A DNA stretch of 64,000 nucleotides from Aphelocoma coerulescens (lineage: Eukaryota > Chordata > Aves > Passeriformes > Corvidae): positions 2,418,001-2,482,000 of the forward strand of contig NW_027184084.1 in assembly GCF_041296385.1 (NCBI RefSeq). Direction: 5' to 3'. A program made the translations under genes and the position numbers. Positions 52,186 through 61,402 of the stretch are shown piece after piece. The notes beneath the pieces were generated by a model. It did no database searches. It had not been told where the DNA came from and saw only the letters and a program-made list of their open reading frames with translations. The stretch's first letter is position 1. The number at the start of each line of letters is the position of its first letter.

Positions 52186-52314
52186 ACTTTAAATTTCTTG
52201 TTATGGAGTCAGATAGTTAAAGCCTTAAGGACATATTTAGAATTAATAACTGATGTAGATTTCTATTTGGCATCAATAGTAGAGTTGTTATCTTATAAAA
52301 CAAAAAGGGGGAAT
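52186..52314 (+). pseudogene. Env-like remnant and polypurine tract (#2)
   Basis: LNFLLWSQIVKALRTYLELI reads like the tail of a TM subunit, without a membrane span. PPT caaaaagggggaat ends at 52314. Env is otherwise absent. Confidence 0.4.
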
Positions 52315-52690
52315 TGTAGATACAAAAATGCTGCTAGCGAGGATTTTCTTGCTATTTTCTAAGTCCGTGAGAGACTTTTCTCTCTCACAGAAGAGGTAGC
52401 AGGGAATGTAAACAACCCAGACACCTGCAACCTTGAAAAGTCTTGTTTATGGTATAGTAGAAAAATATTTTGACAATGGATGTTTTAGGATTTTAGCCAA
52501 TCACCCCCAAGGGGTGGCTGGCCCTTTGTCCAATTAGGCGATGAAGAAAAAAGTCTATAAAAGAGTTTGTAAAATAATTAAATAAATCAATCTTGGTGCA
52601 CAACTCCTGCCTGCTGGATCTTCTCCTCCTCCTCCTCCCTATGGCTGCGGGACACGGTGCTATACCGTAGGAACCAGGCCTGCGGTAATA
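52315..52690 (+). repeat. Class II #2 3' LTR
   Basis: 376 bp, TGTAGATAC to GGTAATA. Confidence 0.92.
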
Positions 52691-52699
52691 CAACCCATC

Positions 52700-53572
52700 A
52701 TGGGTTTGATGAGGATCATTCCTTTTGCAGTCGTATTTATAATTTTTGGCTGTGAGGCTGTCCATGGACAAAAGAACATCTGTCCCCAAGCCTTTATTTG
52801 GTTTACTGGACTCATGGAAAAATATTCTGATCTATAGGACTTAAATCTATTAACTGTGGTCATGCAGGGAAATCGAGTATATACAAGGCAAGAATGGAAA
52901 AGACAAAAAACTTGGCAACTTCAAGGAACTGTAGGAAAAGAAATTAAAATAGAATGCCAAATGATTAATGAAACTACTCATAAAAAGGCAACCCAAATTA
53001 GTGTCTCAACTACTCCTACAGACAGGCATGATGAAATTTGTAGTCATTCAAGTAAATTAGATTGTTAGTATAATTTTACGTTAGTACAGACTGTTGAAGT
53101 ACTTTGTCTTTGGACCAAGGATCCTAATGGGCTTTTATTACCGCAGGCCTGGTTCCTACGGTATATCACCATGTCCTGCAGCCATAGGGAGGAGGAGGAG
53201 GAGAAGATCCATCTGGCAGGAATTGTGCAGCAAGATTGATTTATTTAATTATTTTACAAACTCTTTTATAGACTTTTTCTTCATAGTCTAATTGGACAAA
53301 GGACCAGGCACCCCTTGGGGGTGATTGGCTAAAATCCTAAAACATCCATTGTCAAAATATTTTTCTACTATACCATAAACAAGACTTTTCAAGGTTGCAG
53401 GTGTCTGGGTTGTTTACATTCCCTGCTACCTCTTCTGTGAGAGAGAAAAGTCTCTCACAGACTTAGAAACTAGCAAGAAAATCCTTGCTAGCAGCAATTT
53501 TGCACCTACAGGCTTTCATTTAGATTCAAGATAAATGCCATGGCTAGGCCTGTTACAACTTAGACTAGCACT
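52700..53572 (+). pseudogene. env: Env N-terminal fragment of class I #3, split by a solo LTR
   Basis: Starts MGLMRIIPFAVVFIIFGCEAV (a signal-peptide-like leader), then a frame with TAG near 52836 and TAG 53066-53068. It contains NET and NFT glycosylation sites and a GTVGKEIKIECQM stretch that resembles strand B of an Ig-like fold. After the solo LTR it resumes (FRFKINAMARPVTT) to 53572, where CSD copy 3 cuts in. Surface-subunit identity is inferred from position and leader. Confidence 0.5.
53136..53510 (-). repeat. Class II solo LTR (TG...TA family)
   Basis: On minus TGTAGGTGCAAAATTGC to GGTAATA, 375 bp. Exact 6-bp duplication ggcttt (53130-53135, 53511-53516). Third independent proof of the TA end. 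Confidence 0.92.
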
Positions 53573-53863
53573 TGTTACAGTGGGGATACTGTAACATGTG
53601 TATCAAACAAGAAGTCCCATGGAAAAGAAATATATATGGACAGATTCTTGATAGATGTTTCAGAGAGATGTTTATTTCTCCAGCCGCATGGCCGGGCTCT
53701 GCCGAGGAACTCCTCTAGTCCTGGGATCAAGGGTCCTTGCCCGTGCAGGGAAACACAAAACAACCAATGGGGAATGAGGCTGACCAGGGGCTTGGGAAGC
53801 CCTGTGTCTGTCCCAGGGCCCCTCTGCAAATGCTACATGGCAGGGGGAGGAGACCCCAACACT
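53573..53863 (-). repeat. CSD element copy 3 3' LTR
   Basis: Closest to the copy 2 LTR in length (291 bp) and in the tgccatgtagc / gaggggccctg part. Confidence 0.88.
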
Positions 53864-54093
53864 TCACCCGTTTATTTTTAACAAAAAGAGATTTAAAACT
53901 TAACATTGAAAACAACTGGATAAACATAACGAGAACAGTTTTAAAACAATACAAGCCACCCTCCTGAGTCTTTAAATGTCCAAACAGATTCTCTGGAACA
54001 TCTTAAGGCTGACAGAAGGGAGACAGGACTCTCCGGGCATGTGTTGTGGGGAAACTGATGCAGGAGAGGGTTTAATTTCTTCCCTCCCCCTTT

Positions 54094-54750
54094 TCATCCC
54101 CCACTCGGCATTGGAAAGGGATTTTTGGGGAAGCAATTGGCAAAGGTATGGTTTTGTGAGGGAAACCATGGATGAAAAAACGGATTGGGAATACACTGGG
54201 GGTAATAGGATATAGGGTAAAAGGGAAAGGGGGGATTAAGAAAGGGAAACTGTAGGGGGGGCTTATAATGGAGATATTGTCTAACATGACTACGATTTTT
54301 AGCATATATACTGCCTTTTACAGGAACACCATCAGGCCCAGTGACCTCTGATGCTTGTAACCCTCTTCTACCTTGCACAATTTTGAATTACACCACCTCT
54401 CCATCTCCCAAGCTTGGGATGTATTTTTCAGGGTTATTCTTTTTAATAGCAGTTCTATGAATGAATATGTCTTGCTGGTTGTCACATCTTGTTATAAAAC
54501 CATAATTTTGTTTAACATTATACCATTTTACTGTTCCTAAAACCTTAGCTACGGTGATTTTTTCCTTTTTCCGAGTGGCTGCTGTTTTCTGTCTCACTGC
54601 ATTCTTGCTTTCTCTTTCGCTCGCTCCCGTGTTGGAATTGCCGGAGCTGCTCGTGCCTGTGCGCTCTTCCTGGGGTTGCATTCGGGGCTGTGCGGGCCAG
54701 GCCGGGCCACGCTGCTCAGTTCTCCGTGCGTCGCCTCCTCTGGTTGCAGT
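54094..54750 (-). pseudogene. CSD fusion gene, copy 3 (5' truncated, one stop)
   Basis: One frame from the truncation point to TGA near 54094, with TAA after GDGEVV (CAA in copy 1). A Ser/Thr/Arg/Lys-rich linker ([15 protein letters not shown]) precedes a cold-shock domain starting at about 54537: [37 protein letters not shown], then SEVTGPDGVPVKG. The tail is again Pro/Phe/Tyr-rich. It is clearly more diverged from copies 1 and 2 than they are from each other. The first codons of the open frame come from the neighbouring LTR. Confidence 0.82.
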
Positions 54751-55242
54751 GTTGCCCACCGACCACAAACACAAACCAACAGAGAGTTAGTTTATGCGGT
54801 GCTTTATTCAGGGCCCGGGGACCTGGGGACTAGTGTCCCAAATCAGGCTTCCCGAAGGCCTATCGTTTCACTCAGCTCTTTATACAGTTTCAAACATTGG
54901 CACACATACAAAATTTAATTTTCAAAGTAAAACATACATCACAGGGATTAACAATTGATAATCATACCCTAAGCCATATATCTGCATGGTTGTCTAGTCT
55001 TAGATAATGCTCAACGAACTCCCACCACTGAAATCCCCCTTGCATGCAACATATATCAACCCAGAACTATTTACCTTAGACATGTTCTCCATGCCCAGCT
55101 AATTCACTACTCCTAACTTCCCCACCCAGCACATTCCATTCCTGTTTCCCAAGAGAACTATTTCTACACCTGAGGCCTTACAGCCTAGCAGAGCCTTAGC
55201 CTTACTACTTCTAAAATCCGATATCCTATCCTTTTTGTAACA
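54751..55242 (-). repeat. 3' LTR of the Ig-Env provirus
   Basis: 492 bp. On minus TGTTACAAAAAGG to GGGCAACA, with GTATAAAG (TATA, about 54890) and AATAAA (about 54808). Preceded by PPT AAAAGGGGGGACT (55243-55256). Confidence 0.92.
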
Positions 55243-55301
55243 AGTCCCCCCTTTTGAGCATCCTTCGAGCTTCTTCTGGGTTCGCAAGGATGCTCAACAA
55301 T

Positions 55302-56222
55302 TCATGTCGCCGTTTCGCGATAAGCAGGAGGTGGAGTGGCTGGTTCTGCCAGAACTTCTCTTCGCATTATCGCCTTCATTATTCGCCGAGAGTGTTGACC
55401 TTCCTTGACAATCATTCCTAAAAGACACTTATATACTATTAAGGCAACTAAAATGATTATAACAATCATGATTCCATATTGTACAATTGAGGATATCCAC
55501 CCGGACATCCGAATTCCCAGGGAGCTGAACAGTTCTCCAACCCAATTATGTTCTGCCTCTTTCTGAATATCATTCACCTTTCCTTCAATCTGTTCTAATT
55601 GACTTATATCCTTTTCTACTTCCTATGTAACATTCGGGATGTGAATGCAGCAATGATCATCTCTACCATGCAGATATCCACATACGCCATGCTCCTTCAA
55701 CAATATCATATCTAAAGCCATCCGATTTTGAATTGTCATCCTAGACGTAGCTTGTAACTGCAGATTTAAGTCCTTGAATCCCTTCTTGGTCACAGCCGCC
55801 AACCTTTCTGTTTGCCCCAACAATTTGTACAGCATTTCCCTGTTTCGATATGATGATATTTGTGCAAAGAGAGATTCTAATACCCACCCAAATTTAACTC
55901 CTGAAGAAGGTTCATGCCAATCTTCCCCTTCTTCTAACCCTATGTCCCCAATTTCCTGACTTATATCTCGCTTATGTCTCATTTGTATTTCTGAGGCCGT
56001 CAATTTTGTCGATTTCCAAAAAGGACAAAGAGTTGGAACTCCTAAAGTAATTTGTGTAGTTGGACCGTCTACCGGCATATGAGTGGTCCAGTGTCCGTGA
56101 CCCATTACCCAAACTAAATTTCCTGGAGCTCGGATTGATGTAGTTTTACAGTTTAACTCTCCTTCTGTATTTTTGTCTTTTATCGTGTGGTTATATCCTC
56201 TACATTCACAGCCAAATCTCAA
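55302..56222 (-). pseudogene. env: Env transmembrane subunit (Ig-Env provirus), one stop
   Basis: Follows SU after a one-base frameshift near 56220. Furin-type site MRHKRD (about 55970), then helical heptads (YKLLGQTERLAAVTKKGF), and an immunosuppressive-type segment (LQATSRMTIQNRMALDMILL). The disulfide motif is C then nine residues then CC (CGYLHGRDDHCC), longer than the CX6CC of gammaretroviruses. TAG at 55623-55625, then the frame continues to a membrane span (IMIVIIILVALIVYKCLLG) and a tail with PPPAY. TM mediates membrane fusion. Confidence 0.85.
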
Positions 56223-58036
56223 AGTACCTTTACAGGCAGTAGACTCACAGACTCACTTGGGCTGTCACAAGTGAAGACCTTAGTGCAATTCCAATCGGTC
56301 ATTCCAGGTGCATCTTTTCTCCAACTACCCTGTTCTTGATAGGTCTTTGAGTAAGTTTGGTTTTTCCGTCCCTTCCAATAAATACACCATTGAACTGTTC
56401 CTATGTAACTATAGGTTTCTAACAAACTAGGTCCCCAGATTGTCTGCCATTGCCCCATGGTAGTTGTGTTTGTAACATTCTGGCATATTATTTCAAAATA
56501 TTGTTCAGTTGCCGGGACTTGTAGCGTTTGCCTCTCATCGTATTCACACCATCCTATTCCATGGAATCTTCCGACTTTGGTAAATACAGCATTCGGAAGC
56601 TTGTAACAATCTGCTCGGGTCCTCAGGGTTTTCCTCCTTATCACATTTGTCCGATTAACCAATTTAGTTCGGATCCTAGTCTCCTTGGTACAACTTAAGG
56701 TAACTGTTCGATTAGACGCAGGCATGTCTGGAGCTGGTATAATTCCCCATGGTATAGGATCTCCTGCCGCATGGGGCAAAGGCAGACATGCAGTGATTGC
56801 TGATACATTTTGTGTTTGCCCAAAATCCCTAATTAAACCCACAATCAGATTCTCTGGTTTGGTTCGGATTTCATCCTCTGGTACCTGCCGAGTCACCCTT
56901 GTTCTTTCAACATAAACACTAATCATCCCGGTTGCCCACCAGTCATCTCGAGCAACCCAACACCAGTATTGTCCATTATCTTGCTGTTCCAGGACCTCTT
57001 TAATTACTAACACTATTTCTTGGGGTTTTCTTCTAATTTGATATTTCCCTTGAGCCACCAAGTTCTGTCCTCCAAACCACCATTCATACTCAGTGTAGCT
57101 TTCAGTTGGTATCCTACATCTTAGAACCAAATCCTGCCCTTCCTTTGCGTTATATATTTCCTGTTCAGGCTCGATTCCTCAATCCTGTTGCAATACCACT
57201 TCTACCTTCCTGACCCCATAACCTCCCCTATTACCACAAACGAGAACACAAAGGTATTTACCCTCCGATCTACCAATCTCTGAGTTCGTTATATTCAACC
57301 ATCCTCTGCTTTCATTTCCCTGCGTCCACCAACTTGTCCCTTGTACCTGTGGATTCCACATTTCCTGTGTCGTGTTCCATTTCCACCATTTCATTCCAAT
57401 CTGTTTCTGACACCCTGTCTCAAATTTATGAGTACATTTTATTCTGAGGGGAGGTCCGTCCCACATATCTACTTTCCCATTTGGGAGAGTCACCTGGACC
57501 TTATTTTCCGGTTCTGTTTGGGAGATATTTAAAATGTCAAGATTTACGAATCCATAATCATAACTCACTTTTATCCAAACTATACAAGCATATTTTCCTG
57601 TTCTGGCCTTTGTTACATTGGATATCTGCAGGGTAGTCCTACCTTTTTGCTGCTTCTCATCCCAGACCGTTTCTACTCCTTTATCTTGAATGTGATCTTT
57701 GGTGATCCATTTCCATCGTGCCCTGACTCTGTCCCATCCAGCTCCCTGGTCATCGACAAACAAACATGTGAGATTTACATTTGATTTCTCCGGTACCCAC
57801 ACCCTTGATTCAGGTATTGTGATTTTAACAAAGGTTTCAACAATCATTATTTTACTCAAGAGTAACAACAACAGCATTAATTTTTGGCTTTGAACACCAT
57901 TCTTGTGGGAGATAGGGGTTCCACTGACCATCGGGAGGGGACCTTTTTGACCTGTGTGTAATGGATCCAGCTGTTGATCCCGTCGACCTTGACGGCGGTG
58001 TAAGTTGTCATTATCACTTGATGGGGGCCGTCCCAT
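56219..58036 (-). pseudogene. env: Env surface subunit with three N-terminal Ig-like domains
   Basis: First ATG of the frame at 58036, overlapping the pol end; a hydrophobic leader follows (KLMLLLLLLSKIMIVETF). Ig-like 1 (about 57840-57530): VNLTC, ARWKWI, TLQISNV, RTGKYAC. Ig-like 2 (about 57510-57190): LRIKC, MKWWKW, LNITNSE, SEGKYLC. TGA 57179-57181, then Ig-like 3 (about 57160-56900): LVLRC, YEWWFGG, VLVIKEV, DNGQYWC. Each shows the B-strand Cys, C-strand Trp and F-strand G-x-Y-x-C order of the fold. The rest is a Cys-rich SU with many N-x-S/T sites. Origin from a host receptor is inference. Confidence 0.8.
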
Positions 58037-61000
58037 GTTTCCTTCAGAGGCTCCACCGACCAGTTCTTCACATAAACTTGGTCTCCTGGGTGAATATCGT
58101 GAGCAGGAGTGTCCAGAGGTAACGGTCGATTCCACTCCAGCGTGGATCTCAGTGCTGCAAGGGTCTTATTTAAAGACAAAACATAATTTACAATCATCTG
58201 ATCCCCAATTACATGTGGGTCCCCTTGATAGGTTACAGCATGATATGGTTTGCCGTACAAAATTTCATACGGACTTACCCCTATCCTTTCTCGTGGTTTA
58301 ATCCTAATCCTCAGAAGGGCTAGAGGCAATGCTTGGGGCCACTGTATTTTAGCTTCTTGACAAATCTTTTTAATTTGATTTTTCAGAGTTTGATTCATTC
58401 GTTCCACCTGACCACTAGATTGAGGTCTCCAGGGGGTGTGTAAGTGCCACTGAATTCCCAGAATAGTAGAAACTTCCTGCACGATTCCTGCAGTAAAATG
58501 TGGTCCTCTGTCTGATGATATTCCTAAAGGAACCCCAAACCTCAGAATAATTTCCTTGAGAAGGGTTTTCACTACCTCCTTGGCCTGGTTCGTCCTGCAA
58601 GGGAAAGCTTCGGGCCATCCTGAAAAGGTGCACACATAAACTAGTAAGTACTTGTATGCCTGAGATTTTGGTAACTCGGAAAAATCTATTTGCCAGTAAT
58701 CCCCTGGTTGTGGCCCTACACGTATTTTCCCCATTTGGACCTGTCTTCTAACCAACAGGTTATTTTTAATGCAAATCGGGCAGGTGGCATTTATTCTTTT
58801 GGCCATTGTTATCATCGAATTAGAGAGTACTATTTTCTTTAGATGTTCTACCAATGCTTCTGCACCACAGTGGAGTTTGTTATGCTCAGTTTCCATGACT
58901 ACTTTCATTAATCCCACTGGCAGTATAACTTGTCCGACCGGTGTTACATACCATCCTACAACATTCCTTCTTGCTCCAGTGAATTGTGCCAACCGTTCAT
59001 CCTCTGGAGAGTAGCACGGTTTCTCTTCCAAATAAGGTGCAGCGGGATTTTCTCTTGTCGGTATCAGAGCCATTTGAGTCCAGACCAATCTGGCTGCCCT
59101 TTTCGCAGCTTCATCTGCCATCCGATTCCCCTGAAATTCCTTCCCGGAGTCTGCTTGATGACCTCGGACATGCATGATCGCTACTGCTTTAGGTAAGTGT
59201 ACAGCTTCCAACAACTGAATTATTACTTCCTTATGTTTGATCTGTGAGCCTTGAGAGGTCAAAAGTCCTCTTTCTTTCCACAAAGCCCCATGGATGTGAA
59301 CTACACCCAAATGCATACTTTGAATCAGTCCAAATGTTCACTTTCCTGTCTCTACTAAGGACCAATGCCCTTACCAACGCCCATACTTCTGCTTTTTGCG
59401 CTGAAGTTTCCGGAGGCAGTGCTTTAGCTTCCACTATTTCCTGGAGTGTCACCACAGCATACCCTGCATACCTGGTTCCATGCTCCATAAAACTGGATCC
59501 GTCCGTAAACAGCTCCACATCGGGATCTGCCATCGGGACATCTTTCAGATCTTCACGGCTGGCATACACTTGTTCGATCACCTCCACGCAGTCATGCTCC
59601 AGTTCTCCTTCCTCTTGGGTGGACCTAAGGAATTCTGCTGGATTGAGATGGTTGGTTATTTTCAATTCAACATCATCTTGTTCCTGCAACTGAGCCTGGT
59701 ACTGCATCATTCTGCTGGAGGAGAGCCAATGCCCCCCTTTTTGTTCCAAGACGGCTATGACCATGTGAGGTACATATACCGTGATGTGTTTTCCCAGTGT
59801 CAGTTTCCGTGCCTCCTGAATTAGGATTACCGTAGCAGCCACTGCTCGCAAGCACCCTGGCCACCCTCCGCTCACCATGTCCAGCTGTTTCGAGAAGTAC
59901 CCCACGGGCCTCTTCCATGACCCCAATCGCTGTGTGAGTACTCCTAAAGCTAATCTCTGCCTTTCATGCACATACAATTGAAAGTCTTTTGTCAGGTCAG
60001 GCAGACCCAGAGCGGGGGCCTCTTTGAGTGCTTGCTTCAATTCCTGAAAGGCCTTGTGCTGTGTCTTACCCCACTTGAATTCGGGTTCCTTGATTGTTTC
60101 ATATAGTGGTTTGGCCATAAGTCCGAAGTTCGGAATCCACAGGCGACACCAGCCGACCATTCCTAGAAAAGATCTTAGTTCCTGATTATTTCGTGGTACA
60201 GGGATTGCACAGATGGCTTGAATGCGGTTCACCCCTATTCTCCTGACTCCTTGTGATATTTCACATCCCAGATAAATCACCTTCCGTTGCACCAGCTGCG
60301 CTTTTTCCTTGGATACTCGGTATCCTGCCTGACCCAACATGTTTAATAGTTCAATTGTTAACTTTGAGCACAGTCCCCGCTCCTCTGTTCCCAGGAGTAT
60401 ATCATCCACATATTGTAAAACAACATAAGAAAAAGGAGAATCTTTTACCTTGGTAGTTTTCCATTCCTCTAACTCCTTTGCTAGCTGGTTTCCAAAAATG
60501 GTGGGTGAACACTTAAATCCTTGTGGCAACCTGGTCCATGTTAACTGTCGCTTGCGGCGAGTGTCTGGGCTTTCCCATTCAAAGGCAAAAATGTGTCGAC
60601 TCTCGGGGGCCAGTGGGATGCAGAAGAAGGCGTCTTTTAGATCAATCACTGTGAACCACTGAAAATTCTCAGAAATCGATGTTAACAATGTATATGGATT
60701 GGCCACCACCGGGTGTATATCTTTGGTAATTGCATTTACTGCTCTCAAGTCCTGCACCAACCTGTATTTCCCATTTGGTTTCCTTACTGGAAAGATTGGA
60801 GTATTAAATTCCAATTCGCATTCTTGTAAAATCCCTAATGCTATAAATTGCGTGATCATTGGGGCAATTCCTTTCCTGGCTTCCAGACTGATAGGGTACT
60901 GTCGAACTCTTACCGGGTGTGCCCCTTCCTTTAATTCAATTTTCACAGGAACGGCTACCCTGGATCTGCCCGGGGTCCCTGTTTCCCATACCCACGGGAC

Positions 61001-61399
61001 TACCACCTGTTCTATTTCCTGGGGTATCTCCTCTGTCTTTGTCTCTTTAATCACAAAAAGTTTTGCCAGATTCCCCTCCGGGATTTCTAGTTTAGCACGC
61101 CCTTTCTCAAATATGATTTTTGCATCCAGTGCCGATAATAAATCTCGCCCCAACAAGCATTCCGGGCTGCTTGGCATATATAAAAACTGGTGATCCAATT
61201 CTTTGTTTCCAAATTTGATTTCCAGTGGCCGCAAGAATGACCTCTCCACCACCTCCCCCGACACCCCTACTACTTTCACAACTGAATCACTTAACGGTCC
61301 TATTTGTTCATTGACTGCAGAGAAAGTGGCTCCTGTATCTACCCTAAATTCCCTGGGCCCCCCGTCAACTTCCAGGACCACTTTTAGATCTTTATCTAG
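57877..61399 (-). pseudogene. pol: Class I pol: protease, RT, RNase H, integrase (one frameshift)
   Basis: Continues the gag frame after TGA 61400-61402. Protease has FRVDTGATFSAVN and CLLGRDLL. RT has FNTPIFPVRKPNG, LKDAFFCIPL, LPQGFKCSP and the catalytic YVDD (60402-60413). RNase H has LFTDGSSF and WTDSKYAF, where a one-base shift near 59310 moves to the next frame. Integrase is intact there: zinc region (CPICIKN), Asp in QIDFSELP, Asp in SSDRGPHF, Glu in QVERMNQ, and tail ETWDGPHQVIMTT. It ends at 57877, overlapping the start of env by about 160 bases, as in gammaretroviruses. Confidence 0.92.
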
Positions 61400-61402
61400 T
61401 CA
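61400..61402 (-). other. In-frame UGA CUAG at gag/pol border
   Basis: On minus ...AAT CAG AGC TGA CTA GAT AAA: gag ends SYQNQS, and the same frame reads on as LDKDLK into protease. UGA CUAG is the best-known leaky stop context in animal mRNAs. Confidence 0.75.

Larger units (their letters stand above)
46899..52690 (+). mobile_element. Class II provirus #2, RT-deleted
   Basis: LTRs 46899-47275 and 52315-52690, about six differences; exact 6-bp duplication caaccc (46893-46898, 52691-52696). Layout: LTR, PBS, gag, dUTPase, protease, RNase H tail, integrase, short env-like remnant, PPT, LTR. It has the same RT deletion as #1 but a full-length integrase. Its LTRs also end TG...TA. Confidence 0.93.
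34810..53572 (+). mobile_element. Class I (gamma-like) ERV #3, plus strand, host of many insertions
   Basis: LTR (34810-35434), PBS, leader, Cys-rich frame, gag, pro, RT-RNase H-integrase, second Cys-rich frame, env start. Later insertions: solo LTR C (35629-36199), class II provirus on minus (39416-43228), solo LTR (45112-45783), class II #2 (46899-52690), solo LTR (53136-53510) and CSD copy 3 (53573). Three of these have exact 6-bp duplications, and coding sequence resumes on each far side. The 3' LTR is not in the window. Confidence 0.8.
53573..54750 (-). mobile_element. CSD-carrying LTR element, copy 3 (5'-truncated)
   Basis: On minus: CSD gene (54750-54094), 3' untranslated region, 3' LTR (53863-53573, 291 bp, TGTTGGGGTCTCC to CACTGTAACA). 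Its 5' part is cut off at 54751 by the Ig-Env provirus. It inserted into class I #3 env. Confidence 0.88.

Noticed and set aside
55774..55959. Plus-strand frames across env and pol of the Ig-Env provirus (also 60699-61193, 62415-62822)
   Set aside because: All antisense to gag, pol or env frames with clear motifs.
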